From Abditibacteriota bacterium (GTDB lineage: Bacteria; Armatimonadota; UBA5829): a DNA stretch of 14,955 nucleotides. Made by a program: the position numbers and the translations under genes. Below the pieces are notes generated by a model. It had not been told where the DNA came from, did not search any database, and was given only the letters and a program-made list of their open reading frames with translations. The stretch spans positions 1 through 14,955 of the forward strand of contig JAGDAG010000208.1 in the NCBI GenBank assembly GCA_017959625.1. The letters run 5' to 3'. Below, one piece after another: positions 6,322 to 13,003 of this stretch. Each line of letters opens with the position of its first letter. The stretch's first letter is position 1.

Positions 6322-8331
6322 TCAGCCCTCCGTTTTTATTTCTATCATGGCGTGGCACGTGAATTTATCTATGGTGAAGCAGATCTTCCCTTCGCGCCGG
6401 CAGAAGGGTATGGGCTTCCCGTCGGGAACGGACAGCACTTCCGTGGCCTTCTCCGGGATATCGAGGGTGATTTCGGTATCGTATAAAGGCAGCAGTTCTT
6501 CGATGACCTCGGTTTTGCGGGAAGGCCTCACGTAACCTTCCGGCGACAGGACCCTTTCGTCTCCGCGGCTCATTATGTTTGCGTAAAGCAGGTGCAGCAC
6601 GTAGCTGTTTTTCTGCCTTGTGAGAGTGCATCTGGCGGAAGACGGCAGATTTGTTTTCAGCGTCGGCTTTTTGAGCATATAGTCTATGCCTTTTTGCGCC
6701 AGCTCCTTATATATCACCGCGCCGAGATCGCCGTATATCTCAAAAATGGGATGGGCGTAGTAAAGAACGTTTTCCGCTTTGTTGAGCACCGCTCCGGGGA
6801 ACGGGCTTTTTTTGCCTGCCGGAGCATGCTGATGGCTGCAGAAATGCTCCCAGGTGCGGTTGAATTCGGGATAATACACCTCGCCGAGAGCCGCGCCGTC
6901 CGTGAGCTCTGCCTGAGAGCTTTTGAGATACATGACCACGGGAGAAGACACGTGCTCGGGACTGAGGAAGCCCCCGGCCTTAAGGTAGTCCGGCTGGTAA
7001 GGGCTTTCGCCAATATACCTGCAGCCTGTATCAATGACAAAGCCTTTCTTTTGGGGATCCAGGCCCGAGGTCCCCGAGAGTATGATCCTGCCGCCCCCGC
7101 GAAGATATGCCTGCAGCTTTTTGCCCAGGTCTTCGTCTGCAAGGATATCATCGGCCAGTATCAGCAGCCTGTAGGGCTCAAAGGGCATGCTGCGGTTTAT
7201 GACGTCAAACAGATAATGGCCCTCGAGAAGGACCCGCCCCGTGCCGTTGTCCGCCTCTCTTCTGCCCGTTTCGGCTTCCCGGGACAAAACGGCGATATCC
7301 GCCACCCGCCGGGCGCCGGCGCACCATTTTTCTTTGGCTTCCACTTCCTTATAGGCGCTTCCGATAAGGGAATAGGTGCTTTTATCAAGCCTTCCGTCCG
7401 GGGAAAGCTGGTCGCCTACGGAGCATTTTGAACCGAAGGCAAGCATCTGCATACATTCGTATCTCAGGGCATTGGGGTGCTTGAAGCCTCCGAATTCTCC
7501 CCACGTAGTATGGAATTTGCCGGTCATGCCCAGAAAATCCATGCCCAGGCCGGAAACAAAGGAAGCCGACATAGGAAAATGATCGTAGCCCCAGCCCCCC
7601 GTGGGCAGGCTTTCAAGCTCCAGGTGTGAAAAGTATTTCAGTATATCGGTGTTGTTTTTCGCGACGTGCCCGGAGTTGTGGAATACCCGCATCCGGGGAT
7701 TCACGCATCGGGCCGCTTCCGTGGAACGCCGGTAGTATTCCTCCAGGCCCCGGGCGGCGCACTTTTTTCTGCTTTCCGGCAGAGAGGGGTCAAGGCCGTT
7801 GTCCTTCATCCATTTTATGCAGGAGGGGCACATGCATTCCCCCTGGTTGATGATATCCAGAAATATGCCGTCGCATTCCGGATACAGCCGGGCCACCTCT
7901 TCGATCTGCGCCGTCAGATAGTCCAGATAGGGGCTGTTGAAGCACAGCTTCAGAAAGCCCGGAGCCAGGCCCCACTGGGTGTAGGTCCTGCCGTCGGGAG
8001 AGGGGCGGGCTTCCCGCCACTCCGGGTGCCTGTCGGAGATCCAGGTGTCCGTGCCGGCGGAAATATAGATCGGCGCGTTGATATCCGCCGCCTTGCAGGC
8101 TTCGTATTGGGCCTTCAGCAGATCGATCTTCAGATGGGGGTGGACAACTCCCGTTTTGGTGGGATAATAACTGAGGCCGTGATGGCATTTTGCAAATATG
8201 GTTATGGAATCCACCCTTGCTTCCTTTAGGGTGTCGATCCATTCGTCGGCGTCAAAGTTTCCGCCGATGTTTTCTATATCGGGATTGGTGTGAAAATCCA
8301 GATGCACTTGTCTGAAGCGAAGTTGTTCCAT
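6322..8331 (-). CDS. Glycoside-hydrolase-like protein (GHL6-type barrel with beta-galactosidase trimerization-like domain)
   Basis: The product is 669 residues with no signal peptide, so probably cytoplasmic. Residues 1-335 look like a TIM barrel of the putative glycosidase group known as GHL6 (hypothetical glycosyl hydrolase 6), which has been compared with GH29/GH42-type barrels: 'ITIFAKCHHGLSYYPTKTGVVHP' begins near residue 43, then 'DGIFLDII' (154-161) with Asp159 at a strand end where catalytic acids sit, immediately followed by a C-x-C-x2-C motif (Cys166, 168, 171), then 'LELESLPTGGWGYDHFP' (237-253). Residues 340-470 resemble the GATase-like trimerization domain ('YRLLILADDILAD', 'YLRGGGRIILSG'), and 560-669 form a beta-rich tail. 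Such proteins are often named alpha-L-fucosidase or beta-galactosidase-like without biochemical proof. Substrate unknown. Ribosome site GAGGA (8341-8337) is 5 bases before the ATG. It is the third gene of the operon and is coupled to malQ. Confidence 0.75.
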   Translation of the reverse strand: MEQLRFRQVHLDFHTNPDIENIGGNFDADEWIDTLKEARVDSITIFAKCHHGLSYYPTKTGVVHPHLKIDLLKAQYEACKAADINAPIYISAGTDTWISDRHPEWREARPSPDGRTYTQWGLAPGFLKLCFNSPYLDYLTAQIEEVARLYPECDGIFLDIINQGECMCPSCIKWMKDNGLDPSLPESRKKCAARGLEEYYRRSTEAARCVNPRMRVFHNSGHVAKNNTDILKYFSHLELESLPTGGWGYDHFPMSASFVSGLGMDFLGMTGKFHTTWGEFGGFKHPNALRYECMQMLAFGSKCSVGDQLSPDGRLDKSTYSLIGSAYKEVEAKEKWCAGARRVADIAVLSREAETGRREADNGTGRVLLEGHYLFDVINRSMPFEPYRLLILADDILADEDLGKKLQAYLRGGGRIILSGTSGLDPQKKGFVIDTGCRYIGESPYQPDYLKAGGFLSPEHVSSPVVMYLKSSQAELTDGAALGEVYYPEFNRTWEHFCSHQHAPAGKKSPFPGAVLNKAENVLYYAHPIFEIYGDLGAVIYKELAQKGIDYMLKKPTLKTNLPSSARCTLTRQKNSYVLHLLYANIMSRGDERVLSPEGYVRPSRKTEVIEELLPLYDTEITLDIPEKATEVLSVPDGKPIPFCRREGKICFTIDKFTCHAMIEIKTEG

Positions 8332-8341
8332 TTTTATCCTC

Positions 8342-8818
8342 TTATTCCGTTATCAGATCCGCAGACGCGATCTCAATTATCTTTCTGAGGTCACCGACAG
8401 AACACTCTGTCTGAAGACCGATCCTTCCCCCGGAAAAGGTTATGGTTTCCAATTTGTCCGCCGTATGGTGTATAAAGGCGGGAAACTGCTTTTTCATCCC
8501 TATGGGCGAACAGCCGCCGTGAACGTAGCCCGTAAGGGGCAGCAGCATTTTTGCTTTCACCATGGAAATGCTTTTTTCGCCGGCGGCCCGGGCAGCCTTT
8601 TTGAGGTCCAGTTCCTCGGCCACCGGGATCATGAATACGTAATTCTGCCCCGATCTGCCTTCCGTCACCAGGGTTTTGAATACGGCCTTTGCGTCTTTTT
8701 TCAGTTTTTCCGCGATCTCCTCACCGCTGAGCGCCTCGGGGCAGGGGTAGGAATAAAGCCTGAAGGGTATGTTCCGCTGCCGGAGAAGCCTTACGGCGTT
8801 GGTGTTTTCGTTTTTCAT
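8342..8818 (-). CDS. ybaK: YbaK/EbsC-family aminoacyl-tRNA deacylase (Cys-tRNA(Pro)-type)
   Basis: The 158-residue single-domain protein matches the YbaK/EbsC family of trans-editing enzymes, which hydrolyse misacylated Cys-tRNA(Pro) in the cytoplasm. Visible features are 'DAKAVFKTLV' (42-51) with Lys48 at the position of the invariant catalytic lysine, 'YVFMIPVAEELDLKKAARAAG' starting at residue 60, and 'GYVHGGCSPIGMKKQFP' (97-113), whose Gly-Gly-x-Ser-Pro loop lines the substrate pocket. Length is normal. It sits between two carbohydrate genes in the left-facing operon (10 bases before the GHL6-like gene, 6 bases after the GH32C-like gene), with no obvious functional link to them. Only a weak AGGA-type ribosome site is seen, within the end of the upstream gene, so translational coupling is likely. 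Confidence 0.92.
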   Translation of the reverse strand: MKNENTNAVRLLRQRNIPFRLYSYPCPEALSGEEIAEKLKKDAKAVFKTLVTEGRSGQNYVFMIPVAEELDLKKAARAAGEKSISMVKAKMLLPLTGYVHGGCSPIGMKKQFPAFIHHTADKLETITFSGGRIGLQTECSVGDLRKIIEIASADLITE

Positions 8819-8824
8819 AAGGCT

Positions 8825-9418
8825 TTACCGTCCTATGACGCTGACTCTTGCCCTTATGAGCTTTACCGGCAGATGGACGTCGAGGCTGAGTTTGCTGCCT
8901 CTTGCTTTTGATATGAAGGGCATGTATATCCCGCCGTCGTTTCCGAATATCTCCATTGAATCCGTGTCTGTCAGGATCCTCAGTTTCATGGTTTTGCCGA
9001 TATCCGCGAATTGTATCTGGCCCAGGGCCTTTACCGCCGGCTCGATACCGGTGCACTGCACCGCGCCGTTGGGCGTGTTTATATTCAGGAAATAGACAAA
9101 GGGGTCGTATTCAAATTCGATTTCTATATCCATGGCGGTCCCCTCTATGCCTTCAAACAGGTTTTTGCCGGGTTCCAGGACCGCGGGGCCGAATTCGTAA
9201 GTTTGTTTCCACAGCTTTTCGATCTCTTTTACCGGCCGGTGTATGAGCTTGTAGCCGTCTTCGGTTTTTTTGAGAGTCAGGTCCACGGGAAAGCCCATTT
9301 GCTGAGAAAAGGGGCGCTGCTCTTCCGTGGGGCCCGCTCCCCATGCGAGAGAGCAGCAGAAAAAGACTGCGGCCGATATGAGCATTATGAGTTTAAACGG
9401 TTTTTTTGTCATGTCCAT
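8825..9418 (-). CDS. Exported stand-alone GH32 C-terminal-like beta-sandwich domain
   Basis: 197 residues. Residues 1-28 are a Sec signal peptide (Lys-rich start, hydrophobic core, A-W-G-A site). The rest reads like the C-terminal beta-sandwich of GH32 enzymes (levanases, inulinases, sucrose-6-phosphate hydrolases): 'RPFSQQMGFPVDLTLKKT' (35-52), 'HRPVKEIEKLW' (60-70), 'DIEIEFEYD' (97-105), and 'LRILTDTDSMEIFGNDG' (146-162), which corresponds to the family's 'LRILVDRSSIEIFGNDG'-type strand pair. The GH32 catalytic propeller with its WxNDPNG, RDP and EC motifs is absent, and no such gene lies elsewhere in the window. The signal peptide joins the domain directly, so the reading frame is intact and not a broken end. 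It may bind fructan or another glycan, or be a relic. Family assignment is from recalled motifs. It is the first gene of the left-facing operon. Its ribosome site GGAGGG (9436-9431) is 12 bases from the ATG, a long spacing. Confidence 0.7.
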   Translation of the reverse strand: MDMTKKPFKLIMLISAAVFFCCSLAWGAGPTEEQRPFSQQMGFPVDLTLKKTEDGYKLIHRPVKEIEKLWKQTYEFGPAVLEPGKNLFEGIEGTAMDIEIEFEYDPFVYFLNINTPNGAVQCTGIEPAVKALGQIQFADIGKTMKLRILTDTDSMEIFGNDGGIYMPFISKARGSKLSLDVHLPVKLIRARVSVIGR

Positions 9419-9446
9419 GTTCGGGCGATTCCCTCCGGGGGTTTCT

Positions 9447-9456
9447 TGTGATCACA
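9447..9456. promoter_or_regulatory. Perfect 10-bp palindrome TGTGATCACA at the predicted start of the left-facing transcript
   Basis: TGTGA and TCACA abut with no spacer at the predicted +1 of the minus promoter, a classic repressor position. The half-sites resemble CRP half-sites, but CRP needs a 6-base spacer, so a CRP site is unlikely. Confidence 0.45.
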
Positions 9457-9461
9457 GTATT

Positions 9462-9470
9462 ATTATACCA
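9462..9470 (-). promoter_or_regulatory. Extended -10 promoter for the left-facing four-gene operon
   Basis: On the minus strand the bases read TGGTATAAT (TGn plus perfect -10 hexamer at 9467-9462). No good -35 hexamer is seen at 16-18 bases, which is compatible with extended -10 promoters or with activator dependence. Predicted start is near 9455, giving a leader of about 37 bases to the ATG at 9418. Confidence 0.7.
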
Positions 9471-9482
9471 CAAACGAAAGCT

Positions 9483-9497
9483 GTTTGCCCCGCAAAC
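9483..9497. promoter_or_regulatory. Operator-like inverted repeat GTTTGC-CCC-GCAAAC between the divergent promoters
   Basis: Two perfect 6-base arms flank a CCC spacer. The repeat covers the -35 position of the left-facing promoter and lies 22 bases upstream of the -35 of the right-facing promoter. It could therefore repress one direction and influence the other. The bound regulator is unknown; none is encoded in the window. Confidence 0.5.
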
Positions 9498-9519
9498 CGG
9501 CCTTAAGCAAGGAGAAGTA

Positions 9520-9548
9520 TTGACAGGCCGCCCGGATAATGTTATAAT
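9520..9548 (+). promoter_or_regulatory. Consensus sigma-70-type promoter for the glycyl radical enzyme operon
   Basis: TTGACA (9520-9525), a 17-base spacer and TATAAT (9543-9548) match the consensus at all 12 positions, and TGT before the -10 adds the extended element. Predicted start is near 9555, giving a leader of about 36 bases. The ribosome site CGGAG (9579-9583) is 7 bases before the ATG at 9591. Confidence 0.88.
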
Positions 9549-9590
9549 TAGAAAAACTATTATAAATGACGATCTTATCGGAGCCTGCTT

Positions 9591-11723
9591 ATGAACAGAA
9601 CCCAAGCGCTGAAACGCGAGCTGGAGCTCCCCTGCGAGGGAAGCAAGCTGACCTTTATATATCTTGCCAGGGGACTGGCGGAGCCTGCGGAAACCACGGC
9701 CCGGCGCAGGGCCAACGGCTGCCGCGCCCTGTTCGGCCTGCCCGAACCCTTTATTTACAAAAACGACCTGATCTGCGGCTGTCTCCGCAGTATCTGGGGC
9801 GTGGCGGACCCGGAGGAGGCAGAGAAGGCGGGAAAGGCCCTCGAAAAGCTGGGGGGCCGTAATTTCGGCACCAACGCCGACCATTTTGCCCCGGATTACA
9901 GGACCCTGGTGGAAAAAGGCGTCCCCGGCATGCTGGCAGACATCAAAGCCTCGCTGGAGGCCCACCGGGGAACAGAGGAGGAAGCCTTTGCCCGGGATAT
10001 GCTCATAGCCTTTGAAGGCTTTAGCCGGATGATAGAAAACTACGCCGCCAAGGCGGAAAGCCTCATGGGAGAGGAGGGCTACGACCGGGACAGGCTGGGC
10101 TTTATTGCCTCCAACTGCCGGGAGATACTTCTCCACGCTCCGGAGACCTTTGCCCAGGGGCTGCAGCTGGTTTGGCTCACCCATATGGCCTTCCTTTACG
10201 AGAACCGCTACGCTATGGCCTTAGGGCGCATAGACCAGTATCTCTTCGGGCTCTTTGACGCCGATATCAGGGCGGGCAGGCTTACGGAGGACCGGGCGCA
10301 GGAGCTGCTGGAAAACGTATTCATGAAGATCTACGAGATCCACGCGCTGTGCGGCGGAGACGACGTAGTCAATATCGCCATAGGCGGACGGGACAGGCAG
10401 GGCAGGGAGTCTGTGAACCCTCTGTCTCTCTGCGTGGTGCGGGCCGTAGGCGCCTGCAACGTGCCGGGGCCCAATCTGTCTCTCAGATATACCCCCGGCA
10501 TGAGCGACGGATTCATAGACGAGTGCCTGCAGGTGATAGGTACGGGACTGGGGTATCCCGCCCTCATGAACGACGACGTGAATATCGCGGCCCTTTCCCG
10601 CTACGGCTACGACATGGAGGACGTTTATGACTACTGTATGGTGGGCTGCATAGAAAACTTCATTACCGGCTGCCAGCCTCCCTGGAGCGACAACCGTTTT
10701 GACACCCCCAAGTATCTGGAATACCTGTTCAACGAGGGCGGCGATCCCTTCGCCGGCACCCGGGGACCCGATACCGGCTCGATAGACGGCATCCGCACCA
10801 TGGAGGACTTCATGGAGCGGTTCGAGGAGCAGCTCCGGCAGGCAGTGAAGCAGTACGTGGACAGGTTCTACGGCTACAACGTGATAAAGGACCCCGAAAA
10901 CTACACCCAGCCCTTCCTTTCCTGCTTCTGCAAAAACTGCATCCAAAGGGCAAAGGACATCAATATGGGAGGGGCCAAATATCCTTCCGTCCACGGCGCG
11001 GGGCTTATGGGAGTAGCCACGGTGGCGGATTCCCTGGCCGCAGTGGAAAAGGTGGTGTTCGAGGACAAATATACCGATCTTGCCACCCTCAGGGACGCCA
11101 TGAACAAAAACTTTGAAGGCTGTGAAGAGCTCCGCGGCAGGCTTCTGGCCGCCCCGAAATACGGCAACAACGACGACATGGCGGACAAATACGCCGTGTG
11201 GTTCGTCAGGTTCCTTGGCGGCGAATTCGCCAAATACAAAACCTATGACGGCGGCGGAATATATATAGCCATGGCTTCAAATATCAGCAATATAGGCTCC
11301 GGCGCAGGCACCGGCGCCACTCCCGACGGCAGGCTGGCGGGGACCCCGCTCTCGGACGCTTCCTCGCCTACCTACGGCAGGGACGTGAACGGGCCCACCT
11401 CCGCGGTGCTGAGCCTTACCAAACCCGATTACACAGTGTGCGCCTGCGGCTCCGTGGTGAACCAGAAATTCTCTCCCGATATGTTCAGGGGCATAAACAG
11501 AAAAAAGCTCCAGAGCCTGATAAGGGCCTACTTCGCCAGGGGAGGGCAGGAGATGCAGATCAACGCCACCTCGCCGGAGGTTTTGCGGGACGCCATGAAG
11601 CACCCCGAAAACTATCAGAGCATGGTGGTGAGAGTCTCCGGTTTTTCGGCATTTTACGTTACGCTTGCTCCCGAGGTCCAGCGGGATATCCTTGCCAGGA
11701 CCCAGCACGAAGCGGCGGTATAA
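9591..11723 (+). CDS. Glycyl radical enzyme (pyruvate formate-lyase superfamily, eliminase/dehydratase-like), substrate unassigned
   Basis: 710 residues, short for the superfamily (usually about 750-850), the reduction apparently being N-terminal. The active-site loop reads 'MVGCIENFITG' (350-360): Cys353 is the thiyl-radical cysteine and Glu355 the acid/base, the G-C-x-E pattern of dehydratases, lyases and decarboxylases and unlike the Cys-Cys pair of true pyruvate formate-lyase. The glycyl radical loop is 'RVSGFSAFYVTL' (681-692) with Gly684, followed by a Q and 'ILARTQHE' (700-707). 'GATPDGRLAGTPLSDASSP' (575-593) is the conserved GRE turn. The exact eliminase class (propanediol, hydroxyproline, choline, isethionate or another) cannot be read, and the 'GCIEN' variant differs from the common 'GCVEP'. 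An extra C-x-C-x2-C (Cys445, 447, 450) stands out. The enzyme is cytoplasmic and oxygen-sensitive and needs a radical-SAM activase, which is not in this window. It is co-transcribed with the alcohol dehydrogenase 12 bases downstream. Confidence 0.9.
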   Translation: MNRTQALKRELELPCEGSKLTFIYLARGLAEPAETTARRRANGCRALFGLPEPFIYKNDLICGCLRSIWGVADPEEAEKAGKALEKLGGRNFGTNADHFAPDYRTLVEKGVPGMLADIKASLEAHRGTEEEAFARDMLIAFEGFSRMIENYAAKAESLMGEEGYDRDRLGFIASNCREILLHAPETFAQGLQLVWLTHMAFLYENRYAMALGRIDQYLFGLFDADIRAGRLTEDRAQELLENVFMKIYEIHALCGGDDVVNIAIGGRDRQGRESVNPLSLCVVRAVGACNVPGPNLSLRYTPGMSDGFIDECLQVIGTGLGYPALMNDDVNIAALSRYGYDMEDVYDYCMVGCIENFITGCQPPWSDNRFDTPKYLEYLFNEGGDPFAGTRGPDTGSIDGIRTMEDFMERFEEQLRQAVKQYVDRFYGYNVIKDPENYTQPFLSCFCKNCIQRAKDINMGGAKYPSVHGAGLMGVATVADSLAAVEKVVFEDKYTDLATLRDAMNKNFEGCEELRGRLLAAPKYGNNDDMADKYAVWFVRFLGGEFAKYKTYDGGGIYIAMASNISNIGSGAGTGATPDGRLAGTPLSDASSPTYGRDVNGPTSAVLSLTKPDYTVCACGSVVNQKFSPDMFRGINRKKLQSLIRAYFARGGQEMQINATSPEVLRDAMKHPENYQSMVVRVSGFSAFYVTLAPEVQRDILARTQHEAAV

Positions 11724-11735
11724 GGAAGGTGATTT

Positions 11736-12824
11736 ATGAAAAAAGCAATAGCAGCCGTATTCATTGGGGCCGGCAGGCCCTTCGAGGTCAGGGAATTTGA
11801 CGTAACGGAGCCTCCCGCAGGCTACGGCCGCAGCAGCCTTATAGCCAGCGGCATCTGCGGCACCGATATCCATATGACCCGCGGCACCCTAACGGTAGGC
11901 GCGCCCAGCATAATAGGCCACGAGTTCATAGGCCGTCTGGAGGCCTGCGACGAGAGGGAAGCCGCCGCCTTCGGCCTCAGGAAGGGCGACGCGGTGGTGG
12001 CGGATATAGCCGTTCCCTGCGGGGAGTGCCTGCTGTGTAAAACCGGCGACGACGCCAACTGCGTCAATATGCAGGTGACCAACGGCGGCAGCATAGACGA
12101 AGCCCCGTATCTCTACGGAGGCTACGCCCAGGTCAACTTTACCCCTCTTAAAAATCTGATAAAGGTACCCGAAGAAGTGGATCCCCGGGCGGCGGCGGTC
12201 TTCGCCTGCCCCGGCCCTACGGTGGTCCACGCCTGCAGGCTGGCGGAGCAGGCCGGGATCAGCTTTAAGGGAATGGAGAGCGCCGTGGTCCAGGGAGCCG
12301 GACCCGTAGGCATGTTCGCCATAATGTATCTCAAAGCCCTGGGAGTTAAAAAGGTGACGGCGGTCCTGCGCTCCAACAAGAGCTTCCGCGCCGAAGCGGC
12401 CAAAAGAGCCGGAGCGGACAGCGTGCTGTTTTTATCCGACGGGAACGTAACGGAGACCCTGGCCGCAGAGAACGGCGGCCTTGGAGCGGACCTGTGCTTC
12501 GAAGCCTCCGGCGCCCCGGAAGCCGTGCCCGTGGGGATCGACGTTTTGCGCAACAGAGGCGTGTATCTGATACCGGGACAGTATTCCATGAGCGGGGGAG
12601 TGGAGATCCAGCCTCAGCTCATCACCTTCAAGGCTCTCAGGATAATAGGCTCCTCCCAGTATTCCGTTGTTGACGTAAAGGATTATCTGGAGTTCCTGCG
12701 CCGGCACAGCGCCCTGGAAAAGGTGATACTCTCCATGGGCAGCTTTTACCCCGTGGAGGACGTAAACACGGCCATAGAGGCCGCAGACAGGGGCGAAAAT
12801 ATCAAGACCCTGCTGGTGCCGTAA
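11736..12824 (+). CDS. Zinc-dependent medium-chain alcohol/polyol dehydrogenase
   Basis: 362 residues, normal length for the zinc MDR family that interconverts alcohols and carbonyls with NAD(P). Catalytic zinc ligands are Cys41 ('GICGTD'), His62-Glu63 ('GHEFIG') and probably Cys158. The structural zinc site is Cys95, 98, 101 and 109 in 'CGECLLCKTGDDANC'. The Rossmann loop is 'VVQGAGPVGM' (184-193). After the second strand the usual Asp/Glu that selects NAD is replaced by a Leu-Arg-Ser stretch (211-213), which hints at NADP (inference). It resembles threonine/sorbitol dehydrogenase-like proteins; the substrate is unknown. Its ribosome site GGAAGGTG overlaps the intergenic gap, and it follows the glycyl radical enzyme gene by 12 bases, so it probably acts on that enzyme's product or supplies its substrate. 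A strong hairpin ends the operon. Confidence 0.92.
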   Translation: MKKAIAAVFIGAGRPFEVREFDVTEPPAGYGRSSLIASGICGTDIHMTRGTLTVGAPSIIGHEFIGRLEACDEREAAAFGLRKGDAVVADIAVPCGECLLCKTGDDANCVNMQVTNGGSIDEAPYLYGGYAQVNFTPLKNLIKVPEEVDPRAAAVFACPGPTVVHACRLAEQAGISFKGMESAVVQGAGPVGMFAIMYLKALGVKKVTAVLRSNKSFRAEAAKRAGADSVLFLSDGNVTETLAAENGGLGADLCFEASGAPEAVPVGIDVLRNRGVYLIPGQYSMSGGVEIQPQLITFKALRIIGSSQYSVVDVKDYLEFLRRHSALEKVILSMGSFYPVEDVNTAIEAADRGENIKTLLVP

Positions 12825-12836
12825 AAGAAACATCTG

Positions 12837-12869
12837 GGGCCCTTCCGAAACGCTTCGGAAGGGCCCTTT
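12837..12869 (+). terminator. Strong 13-bp hairpin terminator of the glycyl radical enzyme operon
   Basis: Arms 12837-12849 and 12854-12866 are perfect reverse complements around a 4-base loop. Only three Ts follow directly, so termination may be partly stem-driven. Confidence 0.78.
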
Positions 12870-12876
12870 GGCTTGC

Positions 12877-12899
12877 CCCGGCTTGAAACGAAAGCCGGG
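12877..12899. other. Inverted repeat spanning the -35 of the tRNA promoter
   Basis: CCCGGCTT (12877-12884) and AAGCCGGG (12892-12899) are perfect 8-base arms around a 7-base loop, and the TTGAAA -35 begins inside the left arm and runs into the loop. No T run follows, so a regulatory role is as likely as a second terminator. Confidence 0.5.
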
Positions 12900-12912
12900 T
12901 CTGTGGTATAAT
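12883..12912 (+). promoter_or_regulatory. Promoter of the tRNA-Pro gene
   Basis: TTGAAA (12883-12888), an 18-base spacer and TATAAT (12907-12912) with an upstream TGG extended element. The predicted start falls 4-6 bases before the mature tRNA 5' end at 12924. Confidence 0.78.
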
Positions 12913-12923
12913 CTTATTGCCGT

Positions 12924-12997
12924 CGGGAAGTGGCGCAGCTTGGTAGCGCATCTGTTTTGGGAACAGAGGGCCGCAGGTTCAAATCCTGTCTTCCCGA
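12924..12997 (+). tRNA. tRNA-Pro (anticodon TGG)
   Basis: A full cloverleaf can be drawn. The acceptor arms CGGGAAG (12924-12930) and CTTCCCG (12990-12996) pair. The D stem is GCGC/GCGC (12933-12936 with 12946-12949). The anticodon stem TCTGT/ACAGA encloses loop TTTGGGA with anticodon TGG at 12958-12960. The T arm carries GGTTCAAATCC. A is the discriminator at 12997. The 3' CCA is not encoded (ACTT follows), so a CCA-adding enzyme is required. UGG reads proline codons. It has its own promoter. Confidence 0.95.
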
Positions 12998-13003
12998 CTT
13001 TGT

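Noticed and set aside
5184..6362. Open frame of 392 codons on the plus strand across malQ
   Set aside because: Antisense to an intact malQ with all GH77 catalytic motifs, and no family resemblance in its own translation.
9447..9456. CRP-binding site
   Set aside because: The half-sites TGTGA and TCACA are present but without the 6-base spacer CRP needs; kept only as an unassigned palindrome.
9406..9594. Possible leader peptide ending in an ATGA overlap with the glycyl radical enzyme start
   Set aside because: Most of the frame lies upstream of the predicted transcription start, and the TTG candidate (9520) is the promoter's own -35. The stop overlap seems accidental.
12837..12866. Hairpin as a small RNA or attachment site beside the tRNA gene
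   Set aside because: It sits just after the dehydrogenase stop and before the tRNA promoter as a normal terminator would, and there is no duplicate of the tRNA 3' end or integrase gene in the window.
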